7,725 nucleotides of DNA. Source: Vulcanimicrobiota bacterium. GTDB lineage: Bacteria; Vulcanimicrobiota; Vulcanimicrobiia; Vulcanimicrobiales; Vulcanimicrobiaceae. The stretch covers positions 1-7,725 of the forward strand of contig JASHPC010000151.1 of the NCBI GenBank assembly GCA_030038335.1. The letters are read 5' to 3'. The position numbers were made by a program, and so were the translations under genes. Below are positions 1 through 6,625 of this stretch, in pieces; position 1 is the first letter of the stretch; each line of letters begins with the position of its first letter. The notes under the pieces were generated by a model. That model saw only the letters and a list, made by a program, of their open reading frames with translations. It did no database searches and was not told the DNA's origin.

Positions 1-462
1 CTGCTGCTGGCCGCCCGAGAGCTGCGTCGGCCTATAGTTGAGGCGGTCCGAGAGCCCCAGACTCGTCAAGACCGCCGTCGCGCGTTGCCGGCGTTCGCGC
101 GTGCCAATCCCTGCGTAGAAGAGAGGCAGCGCCACGTTGCTGATAGCGTCGGCTCTTCCGAGTAAGTTGAAGCCTTGAAAGACGAAGCCGAGCTTGCGCA
201 GGCGGATTTCCGCGAGAGCATTGTCGTCGAGAGCGGACACATCGGTACCGTCGAGCAGATACCGCCCGCGCGTCGGCCGGTCGAGGCAACCGATGAGATT
301 CATGAGCGTGGACTTACCTGATCCGGAGGGACCCATGACCGCGACATATTCGCCGCGCTTGACGGCAAGATCGACGCCGTGGAGTACTTCGAGCTCCATC
401 GACCCTGTGACGTACGACTTCGTCACCTCGTGCAAGTCGACGACTGCAGGCGCATTATTCAT
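1..462 (-). CDS. MacB/LolD-type ABC transporter ATP-binding protein (N-terminal part, cut by window edge)
   Basis: This is the nucleotide-binding subunit that hydrolyses ATP on the cytoplasmic face to power the adjacent FtsX-type permeases. Only the first 154 residues are in the window. Visible motifs are the A-loop region near Tyr17, the Walker A GPSGSGKS at residues 44-51, the Q-loop Gln96 in FVFQGFNLL, and the ABC signature LSGGQQQ at 148-154, where the window ends. Walker B, D-loop and H-loop must lie beyond the left edge. The sequence style (VDLAVKRGEYVAVMGPSGSGKS) is that of the MacB/LolD/FtsE subfamily. The ATG at 460-462 overlaps the end of the upstream permease gene by eight bases (ATGAATAA), with GAGG nine bases upstream, so translation is probably coupled. 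Unlike E. coli MacB, the ATPase is a separate polypeptide. The family call is firm; the transported substrate is unknown. Confidence 0.95.
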   Translation of the reverse strand, partial: MNNAPAVVDLHEVTKSYVTGSMELEVLHGVDLAVKRGEYVAVMGPSGSGKSTLMNLIGCLDRPTRGRYLLDGTDVSALDDNALAEIRLRKLGFVFQGFNLLGRADAISNVALPLFYAGIGTRERRQRATAVLTSLGLSDRLNYRPTQLSGGQQQ

Positions 463-1654
463 AGCGCAGCGCCTCGATGGGGTCGAGCTTTGATGCGCGA
501 TACGCGGGATACGTGCCGAACGCGAGCGCAGCGACGGCGGCGAAGACGGCTGCAACACCGACCGCCATGAGCCACGGAATCGGTGCAATCGATCCCGTGA
601 GACGAACGATCGCAAACTGGTTGACCGCCTGTCCGATCGCGAGCCCGATGACGAGGCCTATCCCGCAGCCGGAACCGCACAGCAAGAGCGACTCGATAAA
701 GAACTGCGCGAGAATCTGACCGGCGCGCGCGCCGATTGCCTTGCGCACGCCGATCTCGCGCGTGCGTTCGGCAACGGAGACGAGCATGATGTTCATCACG
801 CCGATGCCGGCGACGACGAGCGAGACGGCTCCGATAAGCGCGACGATCAGCGTCATCGCGTTGAAGACTCCATTGATTCCTTGCGTGATCCGCGCTTTGT
901 CGAAGGTTTGGTATTCCATGCTCGTCGAGCCGCCGTGCCGTGTGCGTAGCAGGTTGATGACGGAGAGTTCGAGCTGAGGAATATCGGCGGGATTCTGCGC
1001 TACGAAACGTCCCGCAAAGACCGTCGATCCATGCACGTACGTCGCGACGTACGTCGTCCACGGGATGGAAATATCGCCTCCGAAGGACGCGTTAATGAAC
1101 CCATGATGCGGCGGCTGGAGGACGCCGACGATGACGTATCGCTGTGAGCCGGCATAGAGGTCGCTGCCCGTCGGATCTCCGCCGGCGGGAAACAGCCGTT
1201 GGTAAGCGGCATTCGAGATGACACACACGTGCGTCGACGCCGCGATGTCGGCCTCAGTGAAGTCGCGCCCATAGAGTAACGGCGTCGTGTTAAAGGGAAT
1301 CGGCCCGTCGGGCGAGATGTTATAGCGCGCCTGAACGTGGCCCGCACGCACGAGGTCGCTTTGGAAGCCGATGGGCAGCGCACTCACGATTCCGGGCGTC
1401 GAAGCTTGTACCGCCGTGAGATCGCTCAGGCGAATCGCTGCCGACTGAACGTTACGCTGCGTCGGATTCGGATAGACGATGAACGAGTTGTCGGCAACGT
1501 TGACCAGTGCCGCGTCCACCGCGCCGCCCATGCTCTTGCCGAGTACCAAAATAGCGACGACCGCTCCGACGCCGATGATGAGGCCCGTCACGGTAAGGAG
1601 CGAGCGCAGCTTATTGGCCATCAGCACGCGCCAGGCTTCCGCCGCGTACATCAT
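455..1654 (-). CDS. MacB/FtsX-type ABC transporter permease (second permease of the operon)
   Basis: This is an inner-membrane permease of the MacB/LolCE type, 399 residues, about the usual length for a stand-alone MacB permease. The layout is an N-terminal membrane helix at about 18-40, a large periplasmic MacB-PCD-like domain at about 41-265, then three helices at about 267-290, 315-345 and 360-380. The FtsX-domain hallmark ERTREIGVRKAIGA sits at 297-310 and the C-terminal DPIEALR at 391-397. The start is the first ATG of an ATGATG pair; its A-T-G-A overlaps the TGA stop of the preceding permease, and GAGG lies ten bases upstream. It is clearly homologous to that neighbour in the membrane core, but the periplasmic domains differ strongly, so the two probably form a heterodimer. 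It lacks a fused ATPase domain; the ATPase is the next gene. Confidence 0.95.
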   Translation of the reverse strand: MMYAAEAWRVLMANKLRSLLTVTGLIIGVGAVVAILVLGKSMGGAVDAALVNVADNSFIVYPNPTQRNVQSAAIRLSDLTAVQASTPGIVSALPIGFQSDLVRAGHVQARYNISPDGPIPFNTTPLLYGRDFTEADIAASTHVCVISNAAYQRLFPAGGDPTGSDLYAGSQRYVIVGVLQPPHHGFINASFGGDISIPWTTYVATYVHGSTVFAGRFVAQNPADIPQLELSVINLLRTRHGGSTSMEYQTFDKARITQGINGVFNAMTLIVALIGAVSLVVAGIGVMNIMLVSVAERTREIGVRKAIGARAGQILAQFFIESLLLCGSGCGIGLVIGLAIGQAVNQFAIVRLTGSIAPIPWLMAVGVAAVFAAVAALAFGTYPAYRASKLDPIEALRYE

Positions 1655-2844
1655 GCGCGAAGCGCCTCAATAGGATCGAGACGCGCCGCGCGCAGCGCGG
1701 GATACGTGCCAAAGAGGACGCCGACGAGGATCGAGAACCCGACGGCGAGACTCACGATGAGCACGTACGGGATGAGCATCTCGCCAAGCTGCTTCGATAG
1801 AAGCCACGCGCCGCCGATCGTGACGAGAATGCCGATCCCGGCGCCAACTCCTCCTCCGAGCAGTGCGAGGACGATCGACTCCATGAGAAACTGCAACGCG
1901 ATGTCGCGCCTGCTGGCGCCGACGGCCTTGCGAATTCCGATCTCGCGCGTGCGCTCCGTGACGGAGACGAGCATGATGTTCATGATCCCGATCCCCGCGA
2001 CGACGAGCGCGACACCTCCGATGGCTGCTAGTCCGGTGCCGATGATGTTGAGAACGCTTTCAAACGCGTTGAGCAAATCAGAGGTATTCTGGATCTGGTA
2101 TCTCGCGTCGCTTCCGTGGATGCGCTGCAGCGCTGCGACCGCGAGCTTCCCGGCCTGATTCTGAAAGCCGGTGGGCGCGTAGATGAGGATGTAATCGGGC
2201 GGCGAGGGATCGAGATCGCGATGGAACGTCGTGTACGGAACCGCGACGGTGCTGCTGCCGACGAGTGCGTTGAGGAACGATCCCTTGATGTTCGCGTAGA
2301 CCCCGACGACGCGATAGCGTCCCCCGTTGATGCGCAGGTAGTTTCCAATCGCGTTACCGTTGCCGAAGTACTCGGTGTCCAGGTCGGCCGTGATGACGGC
2401 GACGTGTGCCGCCGTGTCGACGTCGTGCTGCGTGAGCTTGCGCCCTTGCTCCATCGTGAGGCCGTCGTCGTGGAAACCGCTTGCCGAGCCCACAGTCGGA
2501 TAGTCGCGCACGTTTCCGAAGGTCGTCAAGTACGTGCGGTTCCACTCTGGGAAGACCCACGGCGTGATGCTCTGCAGCGCCAGCGCGACGGAACGAACGT
2601 CGGAGTAGTGGATCTGCGCGATCGACGGATAGTCTTGCGCGGGATCCGCCCTGACGACGACCGGGAACGTGCCGAACGACCCGAAGGTGCTCGCGATGCC
2701 GCTCGTCGCCGCGCGGCTGATACCGAAGACCGTGATGATCGACGCGCTCCCGATGATCATCCCAAGCATCGTCAGCAGAGAGCGAACGCGGTTGCGCCAG
2801 AGCGAAACCGCCGCTTCGTTGAGATATGCGAGCAGTCGATCCAC
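1651..2844 (-). CDS. MacB/FtsX-type ABC transporter permease (first permease of the operon, GTG start)
   Basis: This is an inner-membrane permease of 397 residues in the MacB/LolCE superfamily. It has an N-terminal helix at about 22-43 within the typical RNRVRSLLTMLGMIIG segment, a periplasmic domain at about 44-265, and three more helices at about 268-292, 320-347 and 357-380. The FtsX hallmark ERTREIGIRKAVGA is at 298-311 and DPIEALR at 390-396. The start is GTG at 2842-2844, four bases after the adaptor's TAG. Translation from here gives MDRLLAYLNEAAVSLWRN, a normal family N-terminus, and the next ATG would delete part of the first helix. No strong Shine-Dalgarno is present, only AGG, and the start codon lies in an inverted repeat, so coupling to the upstream gene is likely. 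It pairs with the following permease and a separate ATPase. Confidence 0.95.
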   Translation of the reverse strand: MDRLLAYLNEAAVSLWRNRVRSLLTMLGMIIGSASIITVFGISRAATSGIASTFGSFGTFPVVVRADPAQDYPSIAQIHYSDVRSVALALQSITPWVFPEWNRTYLTTFGNVRDYPTVGSASGFHDDGLTMEQGRKLTQHDVDTAAHVAVITADLDTEYFGNGNAIGNYLRINGGRYRVVGVYANIKGSFLNALVGSSTVAVPYTTFHRDLDPSPPDYILIYAPTGFQNQAGKLAVAALQRIHGSDARYQIQNTSDLLNAFESVLNIIGTGLAAIGGVALVVAGIGIMNIMLVSVTERTREIGIRKAVGASRRDIALQFLMESIVLALLGGGVGAGIGILVTIGGAWLLSKQLGEMLIPYVLIVSLAVGFSILVGVLFGTYPALRAARLDPIEALRA

Positions 2845-2857
2845 GTGCCTACGTGGA
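2840..2857 (-). promoter_or_regulatory. Stop-start hairpin at the adaptor/permease junction
   Basis: On the transcript this reads TCCACGT-AGGC-ACGTGGA: a perfect 7-bp inverted repeat with a 4-base loop. The adaptor's TAG stop begins at the last base of the 5' arm (2849-2851), and the permease's GTG start (2842-2844) lies entirely in the 3' arm, with the only SD-like bases (AGG) at the stop and loop. A ribosome terminating on the adaptor gene would open the hairpin, so it could enforce translational coupling. The repeat is seen directly; the function is inference, and a 7-bp repeat alone is not statistically rare. Confidence 0.45.
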
Positions 2858-4141
2858 GATGGGAAGCGGGGTCGGACTCGACGTTGGATGCACTTGCGTG
2901 CCGTCGGTTACACCGGGATATTTCTGCGTGACGACACGGTCGCCAGCGGAGAGCCCGGAGCGCACGAGCGTGTTCGTATCGCCCACGGCTCCAACGCTCA
3001 CGGCCCTGCGACGCGCAACGCCGTTTTGCACGACGTAGACGTAGGACTGTCCGTTTTCCGTGGCGACGGCGCCGTTCGGCACGGAGATCGCGTGCGAGAG
3101 ATCGGTCGTCAGAATATCGACGTCGACGTTCATGCCATCTTTGAGAAACGTTGGTGACGTCTCGAGCCGGACCGTCGTCAAAACTTGCTTTGCGGTACTC
3201 GAGGTATCGCTCGACTTCGTCGCGATCGGCGAAATTTGCGAGACGCGCCCGACGATCGTATATCCCGGGAAGTCTTCGCCGGTAACCTGCACGCGCTGGC
3301 CGACGCTCACATTGATGACGTCCTGCTCGTCGACTTCCGCGCGCACGACGTAGCGATCGTTCGCGGCGATCGTGAAGAGTGCTTGTCCTTGCGTAACGGC
3401 AGAGCCCACGCGAATCGTTCGCAGTGGATCGCTTGCATCCGACGCAATGCTTTGGATGACGCCGTCAAACGGCGCCGTGACGCGCGTGAATCCAAGCTGC
3501 TGCTGATTTTGCGCGTTGACGATTGCCGCTTTTCGAGCCGTCGCCTCGGCGTACTGAACGCTGTCGACGCCGTACCCGGAGACTGCGCCGAGCCGTAGCT
3601 GCTCCACCGCCTGATCGTATGCGACGCGCGCCTGGTCGAGCTTGGCACGGTCGCTGTCGAGCTGGTTGCGCGAGATCGCTTGATTATTGAAGAGCGTCAC
3701 GTCTTCGTCGTAAATGCGCTGCGCGAGATCGAGGCTTGACTTCGCGGTGTCAACTTGCGCTTGATACTGCACGCGCGCGTTGCGCTCGTTGATTCGCGCG
3801 GTGCCGACGTTGGACGCGGAGGACTGATAATCGGCCTGCGATCCGGCAGCCTGATAGTAAAGCGTTGGATTATAAACGGTCGCGAGCAGCTGTCCCGTGA
3901 CGACCCTCTCGCCTTCGCGGACGTCGAGGCTCTGCAAATTTCCGGCGACGAGCGTGGGCACGACTTCGGAGCGCGGGCTCATGACGACCCCGTTCTCGGC
4001 GAGCTTGACGACGAACGGACCAGGCTTGACGACAACCGTGTTTACGGGAATCCCCGGCTGCCGGCCGCCACGGGAGAAGACAGCGATGAGGATTACCGCG
4101 ACGAGCCCGGCGAGGACGATGAGCAGATTTCGCTGACGCAT
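2849..4141 (-). CDS. HlyD/RND-type periplasmic adaptor (membrane fusion protein, MacA-like)
   Basis: This is a periplasmic adaptor that links the inner-membrane permease to the TolC-type channel. It has 430 residues. An N-terminal membrane anchor spans about 6-22 with no lipobox cysteine. A first lipoyl half follows at about 60-92, then an alpha-helical coiled-coil hairpin at about 98-215 rich in Gln, Ala, Asp and Arg, and the returning lipoyl half with the diagnostic TRVTAPFDGVI at 219-229. Beta-barrel and membrane-proximal domains occupy about 260-410, including the typical GMNVDVDI and SVPNGAV segments. The tail from about 420 is rich in Pro, Ser and Thr. The ATG at 4139-4141 has AGGAGG at 4155-4160, a somewhat long spacing of 13 bases, and this SD abuts the TAA stop of the channel gene. 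Gene order channel, adaptor, permeases, ATPase supports a MacA-like role in one complex. Confidence 0.95.
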   Translation of the reverse strand: MRQRNLLIVLAGLVAVILIAVFSRGGRQPGIPVNTVVVKPGPFVVKLAENGVVMSPRSEVVPTLVAGNLQSLDVREGERVVTGQLLATVYNPTLYYQAAGSQADYQSSASNVGTARINERNARVQYQAQVDTAKSSLDLAQRIYDEDVTLFNNQAISRNQLDSDRAKLDQARVAYDQAVEQLRLGAVSGYGVDSVQYAEATARKAAIVNAQNQQQLGFTRVTAPFDGVIQSIASDASDPLRTIRVGSAVTQGQALFTIAANDRYVVRAEVDEQDVINVSVGQRVQVTGEDFPGYTIVGRVSQISPIATKSSDTSSTAKQVLTTVRLETSPTFLKDGMNVDVDILTTDLSHAISVPNGAVATENGQSYVYVVQNGVARRRAVSVGAVGDTNTLVRSGLSAGDRVVTQKYPGVTDGTQVHPTSSPTPLPIST

Positions 4142-4154
4142 GCGGTGTGGGAAT

Positions 4155-4162
4155 CCTCCTTA
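4155..4162 (-). promoter_or_regulatory. Shine-Dalgarno fused to the channel gene's stop codon (TAAGGAGG)
   Basis: The TAA stop of the TolC-type gene (4160-4162) runs directly into a consensus AGGAGG that serves the adaptor's ATG 13 bases downstream. The stop and the ATG are in the same frame. This is the strongest canonical ribosome-binding site inside the operon, suggesting that adaptor synthesis has its own efficient initiation in addition to any coupling. Confidence 0.7.
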
Positions 4163-5590
4163 TAGATCGGCTACGGCGCTGTTCGGGTCGTAGGTGCCGA
4201 TTGCGACGCGCAGTGCGACGATGGCGTCGACGTAGAGCACGCGAGCGTCGATCAAATCGGTCTGCGCTTGCACCGACGTCTGCTGCGCTTGAAAAACGTC
4301 CGCGAGCGCGATCACGCCGTTGCGATATTGAAGCTGCGCGATGCGAGCAGATTCGGTACCCAAGCGCGCCTCGTCCTTCGCGTAGCTCAACTGCGCCTGC
4401 GCGGTCTGCGCCGCGCGATACTGCTGGCGAACGTCGATTTGCGCCTGCGATATCGTTTGGCTGAGCGATGCTTCCGCCGCCGTCACCTGCGCTTCGTCAC
4501 TCACGTGCTCGGTATGCCGCTGTCCGTAGTCGACGAGCGGGAGAGAAAACGTGCTCGTCACGCCGACCTGCCAAAAGCCGGGGCTGCCCCGCGGCACCAT
4601 CGGATAGGGAAGCGGAGTCAGCCCGAAGAGCGAGCGCTGCTGGTTCTCTTCCGCGATCTCTTCATCGAGCTCTTGCTGAATCTCGACCGACTCGGTAGGC
4701 GAGTATTGGTTACCCATGCTTGCCTCGATTTGCAACGAAGGGAAGAGCTCGCGCGACCACCCGCGCAGCGTTTCGTTCGCGCTCAGCAACGCTTTGCGCG
4801 CCGAGACGACGTCGGGTCGCTCGACCATCGCGATACTCTCGAGCGTATCGATCGAGCCCTGCGGCAGCGCCGGTTCGGGAATCTCCTGCGGAATCGCAAA
4901 CGTCGTGTCGAGCGGGACGCCAACGTCATGAGCGAGCATCTCGCGCGCGTTGTCGGCGTCGGCCTTGGCGCCGACGAGCGTCGAAGCGCTCTTGGCCTGC
5001 GCAACGCGTGCACGAAGCACATCAACGCCTGCCGTCGCGCCGGCCTTTGCCTTGAGCCGAGCCGCGTTGACGAGTGCGTTCTGGTACGAGAGATCCGAGC
5101 GGTCGAGCGCGACGATCGATTCCTTCTGCGCGACGTCGAAAAACGCGTTCGTCACCGTGCTTGCCACGAGATCCTGCGCTCGCTTCATATCTTCACGTGC
5201 CGACGCCAACGTTGCGTTCGCAGCCGCGAGCTGTATCAGGCCCAGGCCGCCAGTGTTGAGCGTGTAGTTCGCGATTCCGACTTGCGCGGTATTTTGACTA
5301 AAAGTCGCCTGAGGTTCCGCGCCGATGAGCTCGTAGATGCCGCCGTAGTTCGACTGCTTCTGAAGGATGTTTTGGAGCGATGCGCTGACCGTCGGGAACG
5401 TCAAGCCCTCTTGCGTCGCTACCGCATGCTCCTGCTGTGCGACGCTGGCGTACTTCGCGGCTACGCCGGCGTCGTGCGCTATTGCGTAGCGCACCGCCTC
5501 TTGCAGCGTCATCGGCTGTTGCGCAGCGGCGGCCGCAGGAAGCGTCATCGCAGCGACGACCGTTGCGATAGCGACGAGCGCCGGCCGCAC
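4160..5590 (-). CDS. TolC-family outer-membrane efflux channel protein (GTG start)
   Basis: This is an outer-membrane factor of the TolC/OEP family, 476 residues, a usual length; it trimerises to form the exit duct. The N-terminus is a signal peptide (MRPALVAIATVVAAMTLP, then an alanine run), with cleavage likely after Ala23 before QQP. Two structural repeats are visible. The first covers about 27-230 with LKAKAGATAGVDVLRARVAQA. The second covers about 250-465 with LQYRNGVIALADVFQAQQTSV, the typical second-repeat helix. An acidic Glu/Gln-rich insert at about 301-336 falls where an extracellular barrel loop is expected. The GTG at 5588-5590 is three bases after the preceding TAG and in frame with it; no SD is seen, but starting at the later ATG (residue 15) would destroy the signal peptide. 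It is followed directly by the adaptor gene. Confidence 0.95.
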   Translation of the reverse strand: MRPALVAIATVVAAMTLPAAAAAQQPMTLQEAVRYAIAHDAGVAAKYASVAQQEHAVATQEGLTFPTVSASLQNILQKQSNYGGIYELIGAEPQATFSQNTAQVGIANYTLNTGGLGLIQLAAANATLASAREDMKRAQDLVASTVTNAFFDVAQKESIVALDRSDLSYQNALVNAARLKAKAGATAGVDVLRARVAQAKSASTLVGAKADADNAREMLAHDVGVPLDTTFAIPQEIPEPALPQGSIDTLESIAMVERPDVVSARKALLSANETLRGWSRELFPSLQIEASMGNQYSPTESVEIQQELDEEIAEENQQRSLFGLTPLPYPMVPRGSPGFWQVGVTSTFSLPLVDYGQRHTEHVSDEAQVTAAEASLSQTISQAQIDVRQQYRAAQTAQAQLSYAKDEARLGTESARIAQLQYRNGVIALADVFQAQQTSVQAQTDLIDARVLYVDAIVALRVAIGTYDPNSAVADL

Positions 5591-5593
5591 CGG

Positions 5594-6316
5594 CTATCGC
5601 GCGGAAGCGGCGGCGACGATTGCCGCGGCGAGAGGAACGACGAGTGCAGCGAAGGTCGCCGGCGCGACGCTGACTCTGGCAGTAACGCGCATCGCCAGAT
5701 AGACGAGGATGGCTGCCCAAATTTGGAAGACGCTCAGGGAGCCTAGAAAGGCGGCAACCTTGACGTTCGCCGTGGGCACGATCCAGGCGAGCGATGGCGT
5801 AGCAAACTGCACGCTCTGCACCGAGTTAAAAGCGCTCTCCCCCTTCATGTGGACGATAATGGCGAGCACGATGCCGCCGATGGCAGCCCAGGGTACGTAG
5901 ATGTTCGCGACGGCTGACCAGAGCGACTCGAACGTTCCCGACCCACGGCCAATTGCGTTGAAAATGAGAAGCACGACCGTCGTGGCAAGCACGCTGATGG
6001 GTACCCAGATGATAGTAACGAGCCATGCATACGGCATGAACGCCGTAATCATGCCGAGGGCGTGCTGTTGCTGTTCGGGAGTCAGTTGCGCCATCTGTGG
6101 GTTGGCCGCGACCATTGCGGGCCAAGAACCTTCAAATGCATGAACGGCGGTCGGCGCGATGACGTACTGCGCTGCACTCGTTACGACGATCGCAATAAGT
6201 AAGGCCCAACCCCACGTCGAAGCCGTGCGCACGCGTTCGAATGCGGCGTTAGGTGCAACAATGGTATCGATGACGGTTTGCAAAGCGCCGCCCGAGGCGC
6301 TTTTTGTCGAGTCCAT
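5594..6316 (-). CDS. YIP1-like five-helix integral membrane protein
   Basis: This 240-residue inner-membrane protein has about five hydrophobic segments at 35-55, 93-120, 138-157, 186-209 and 217-237. A short cytoplasmic N-terminus carries the phrase LQTVIDTIVAPNAAFERVR, which resembles the opening of YIP1-domain proteins (a short helix around a P-x-x-x-F segment before the first helix), and GTFESLWSAVANIYVPW at 127-143 resembles the second conserved block of that family. I assign it to the YIP1-like group on this pattern, not on a search. Its biochemical role is unknown. It sits between the secreted leader protein and the channel gene, nine bases and three bases from its neighbours, so it is co-transcribed and may help assemble or regulate the exporter. 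I prefer the ATG at 6314-6316, preceded by GGGGG at four bases; an in-frame GTG lies immediately upstream. Confidence 0.85.
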   Translation of the reverse strand: MDSTKSASGGALQTVIDTIVAPNAAFERVRTASTWGWALLIAIVVTSAAQYVIAPTAVHAFEGSWPAMVAANPQMAQLTPEQQQHALGMITAFMPYAWLVTIIWVPISVLATTVVLLIFNAIGRGSGTFESLWSAVANIYVPWAAIGGIVLAIIVHMKGESAFNSVQSVQFATPSLAWIVPTANVKVAAFLGSLSVFQIWAAILVYLAMRVTARVSVAPATFAALVVPLAAAIVAAASAR

Positions 6317-6328
6317 CACTCCCCCTTA
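6317..6328 (-). promoter_or_regulatory. Stop codon merged with Shine-Dalgarno (TAAGGGGGAG) before the YIP1-like gene
   Basis: The TAA of the secreted-protein gene (6326-6328) is followed at once by GGGGGAG and then GTGATGG. The G run can pair with the anti-SD with a wobble and lies four bases from the ATG at 6314-6316. It resembles the TAAGGAGG junction further down the operon and supports ATG rather than the adjacent GTG as the start. Confidence 0.5.
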
Positions 6329-6625
6329 CAAGAAAAGGTTATTGCATGTTTCAGGGTCCGGCAGCCGAGCGCCTTCGCGTGGCCGAAGCGCGCGTGGCAG
6401 ACGGCGCAGAATAGCGCCGCGCACACACTCCAACCGCTGCTTGCGTAACTCGAGAAGCTGCATTTCGATAATGATACGGGCGCGGCGCAGTGCGCGGCGT
6501 GAGTAAAGATCGTCCGGCGATTCGATGTGCCGGGCGGCGTGCCGATGGCGTTCGGCCGCCTGAGCGTTGCCTCCGAAGAGGAGGCAGAGAGAGAGCGCCG
6601 CAAGGACGCGACGTAGGGCAAGCAT
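6326..6625 (-). CDS. Small secreted arginine-rich protein of unknown function, first gene of the efflux operon
   Basis: I do not recognise this 99-residue protein. It has a convincing signal peptide: basic MLALRR, a hydrophobic core LAALSLCLLFGG, and an AQA-AE cleavage site after about residue 23. The mature part (about 76 residues) contains roughly 17 arginines, a His/Arg-rich start (ERHRHAARH), a probable amphipathic helix at about 36-70 (DDLYSRRALRRAR through LRKQRLECVRG), and two cysteines, Cys66 and Cys94, that could form a disulphide in the periplasm. The ATG at 6623-6625 has an excellent SD, GGAGG at 6634-6638 with eight bases of spacing. The reading frame is open further upstream, but that part is antisense to the RNase J gene and has no comparable start. 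The stop abuts the SD of the next gene. It could be a periplasmic accessory factor or sensor for the exporter; this is inference from position only. Confidence 0.75.
   Translation of the reverse strand: MLALRRVLAALSLCLLFGGNAQAAERHRHAARHIESPDDLYSRRALRRARIIIEMQLLELRKQRLECVRGAILRRLPRALRPREGARLPDPETCNNLFL
6615..6618 (+). promoter_or_regulatory. Weak Shine-Dalgarno-like AGGG before the RNase J start
   Basis: AGGG lies five bases upstream of the ATG at 6624-6626 and is the only nearby candidate. It is located inside the opposite-strand small gene. The match is weak, so a downstream GTG start for RNase J, for example at codon 21, cannot be excluded. Confidence 0.35.

Noticed and set aside
2116..2931. 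Long plus-strand open frames opposite the permeases, channel and adaptor (for example 4268-5746)
   Set aside because: They are very rich in Arg, show no domain sense, and mirror well-supported genes on the other strand; typical shadows of GC-rich coding DNA.
6441..6472. Possible plus-strand promoter for RNase J: TTGCGT (6441-6446) and GATAAT (6467-6472)
   Set aside because: The -10 match is fair but the -35 match is poor and the spacing of 20 bases is too long; too weak to annotate, though it is the best candidate inside the small gene.
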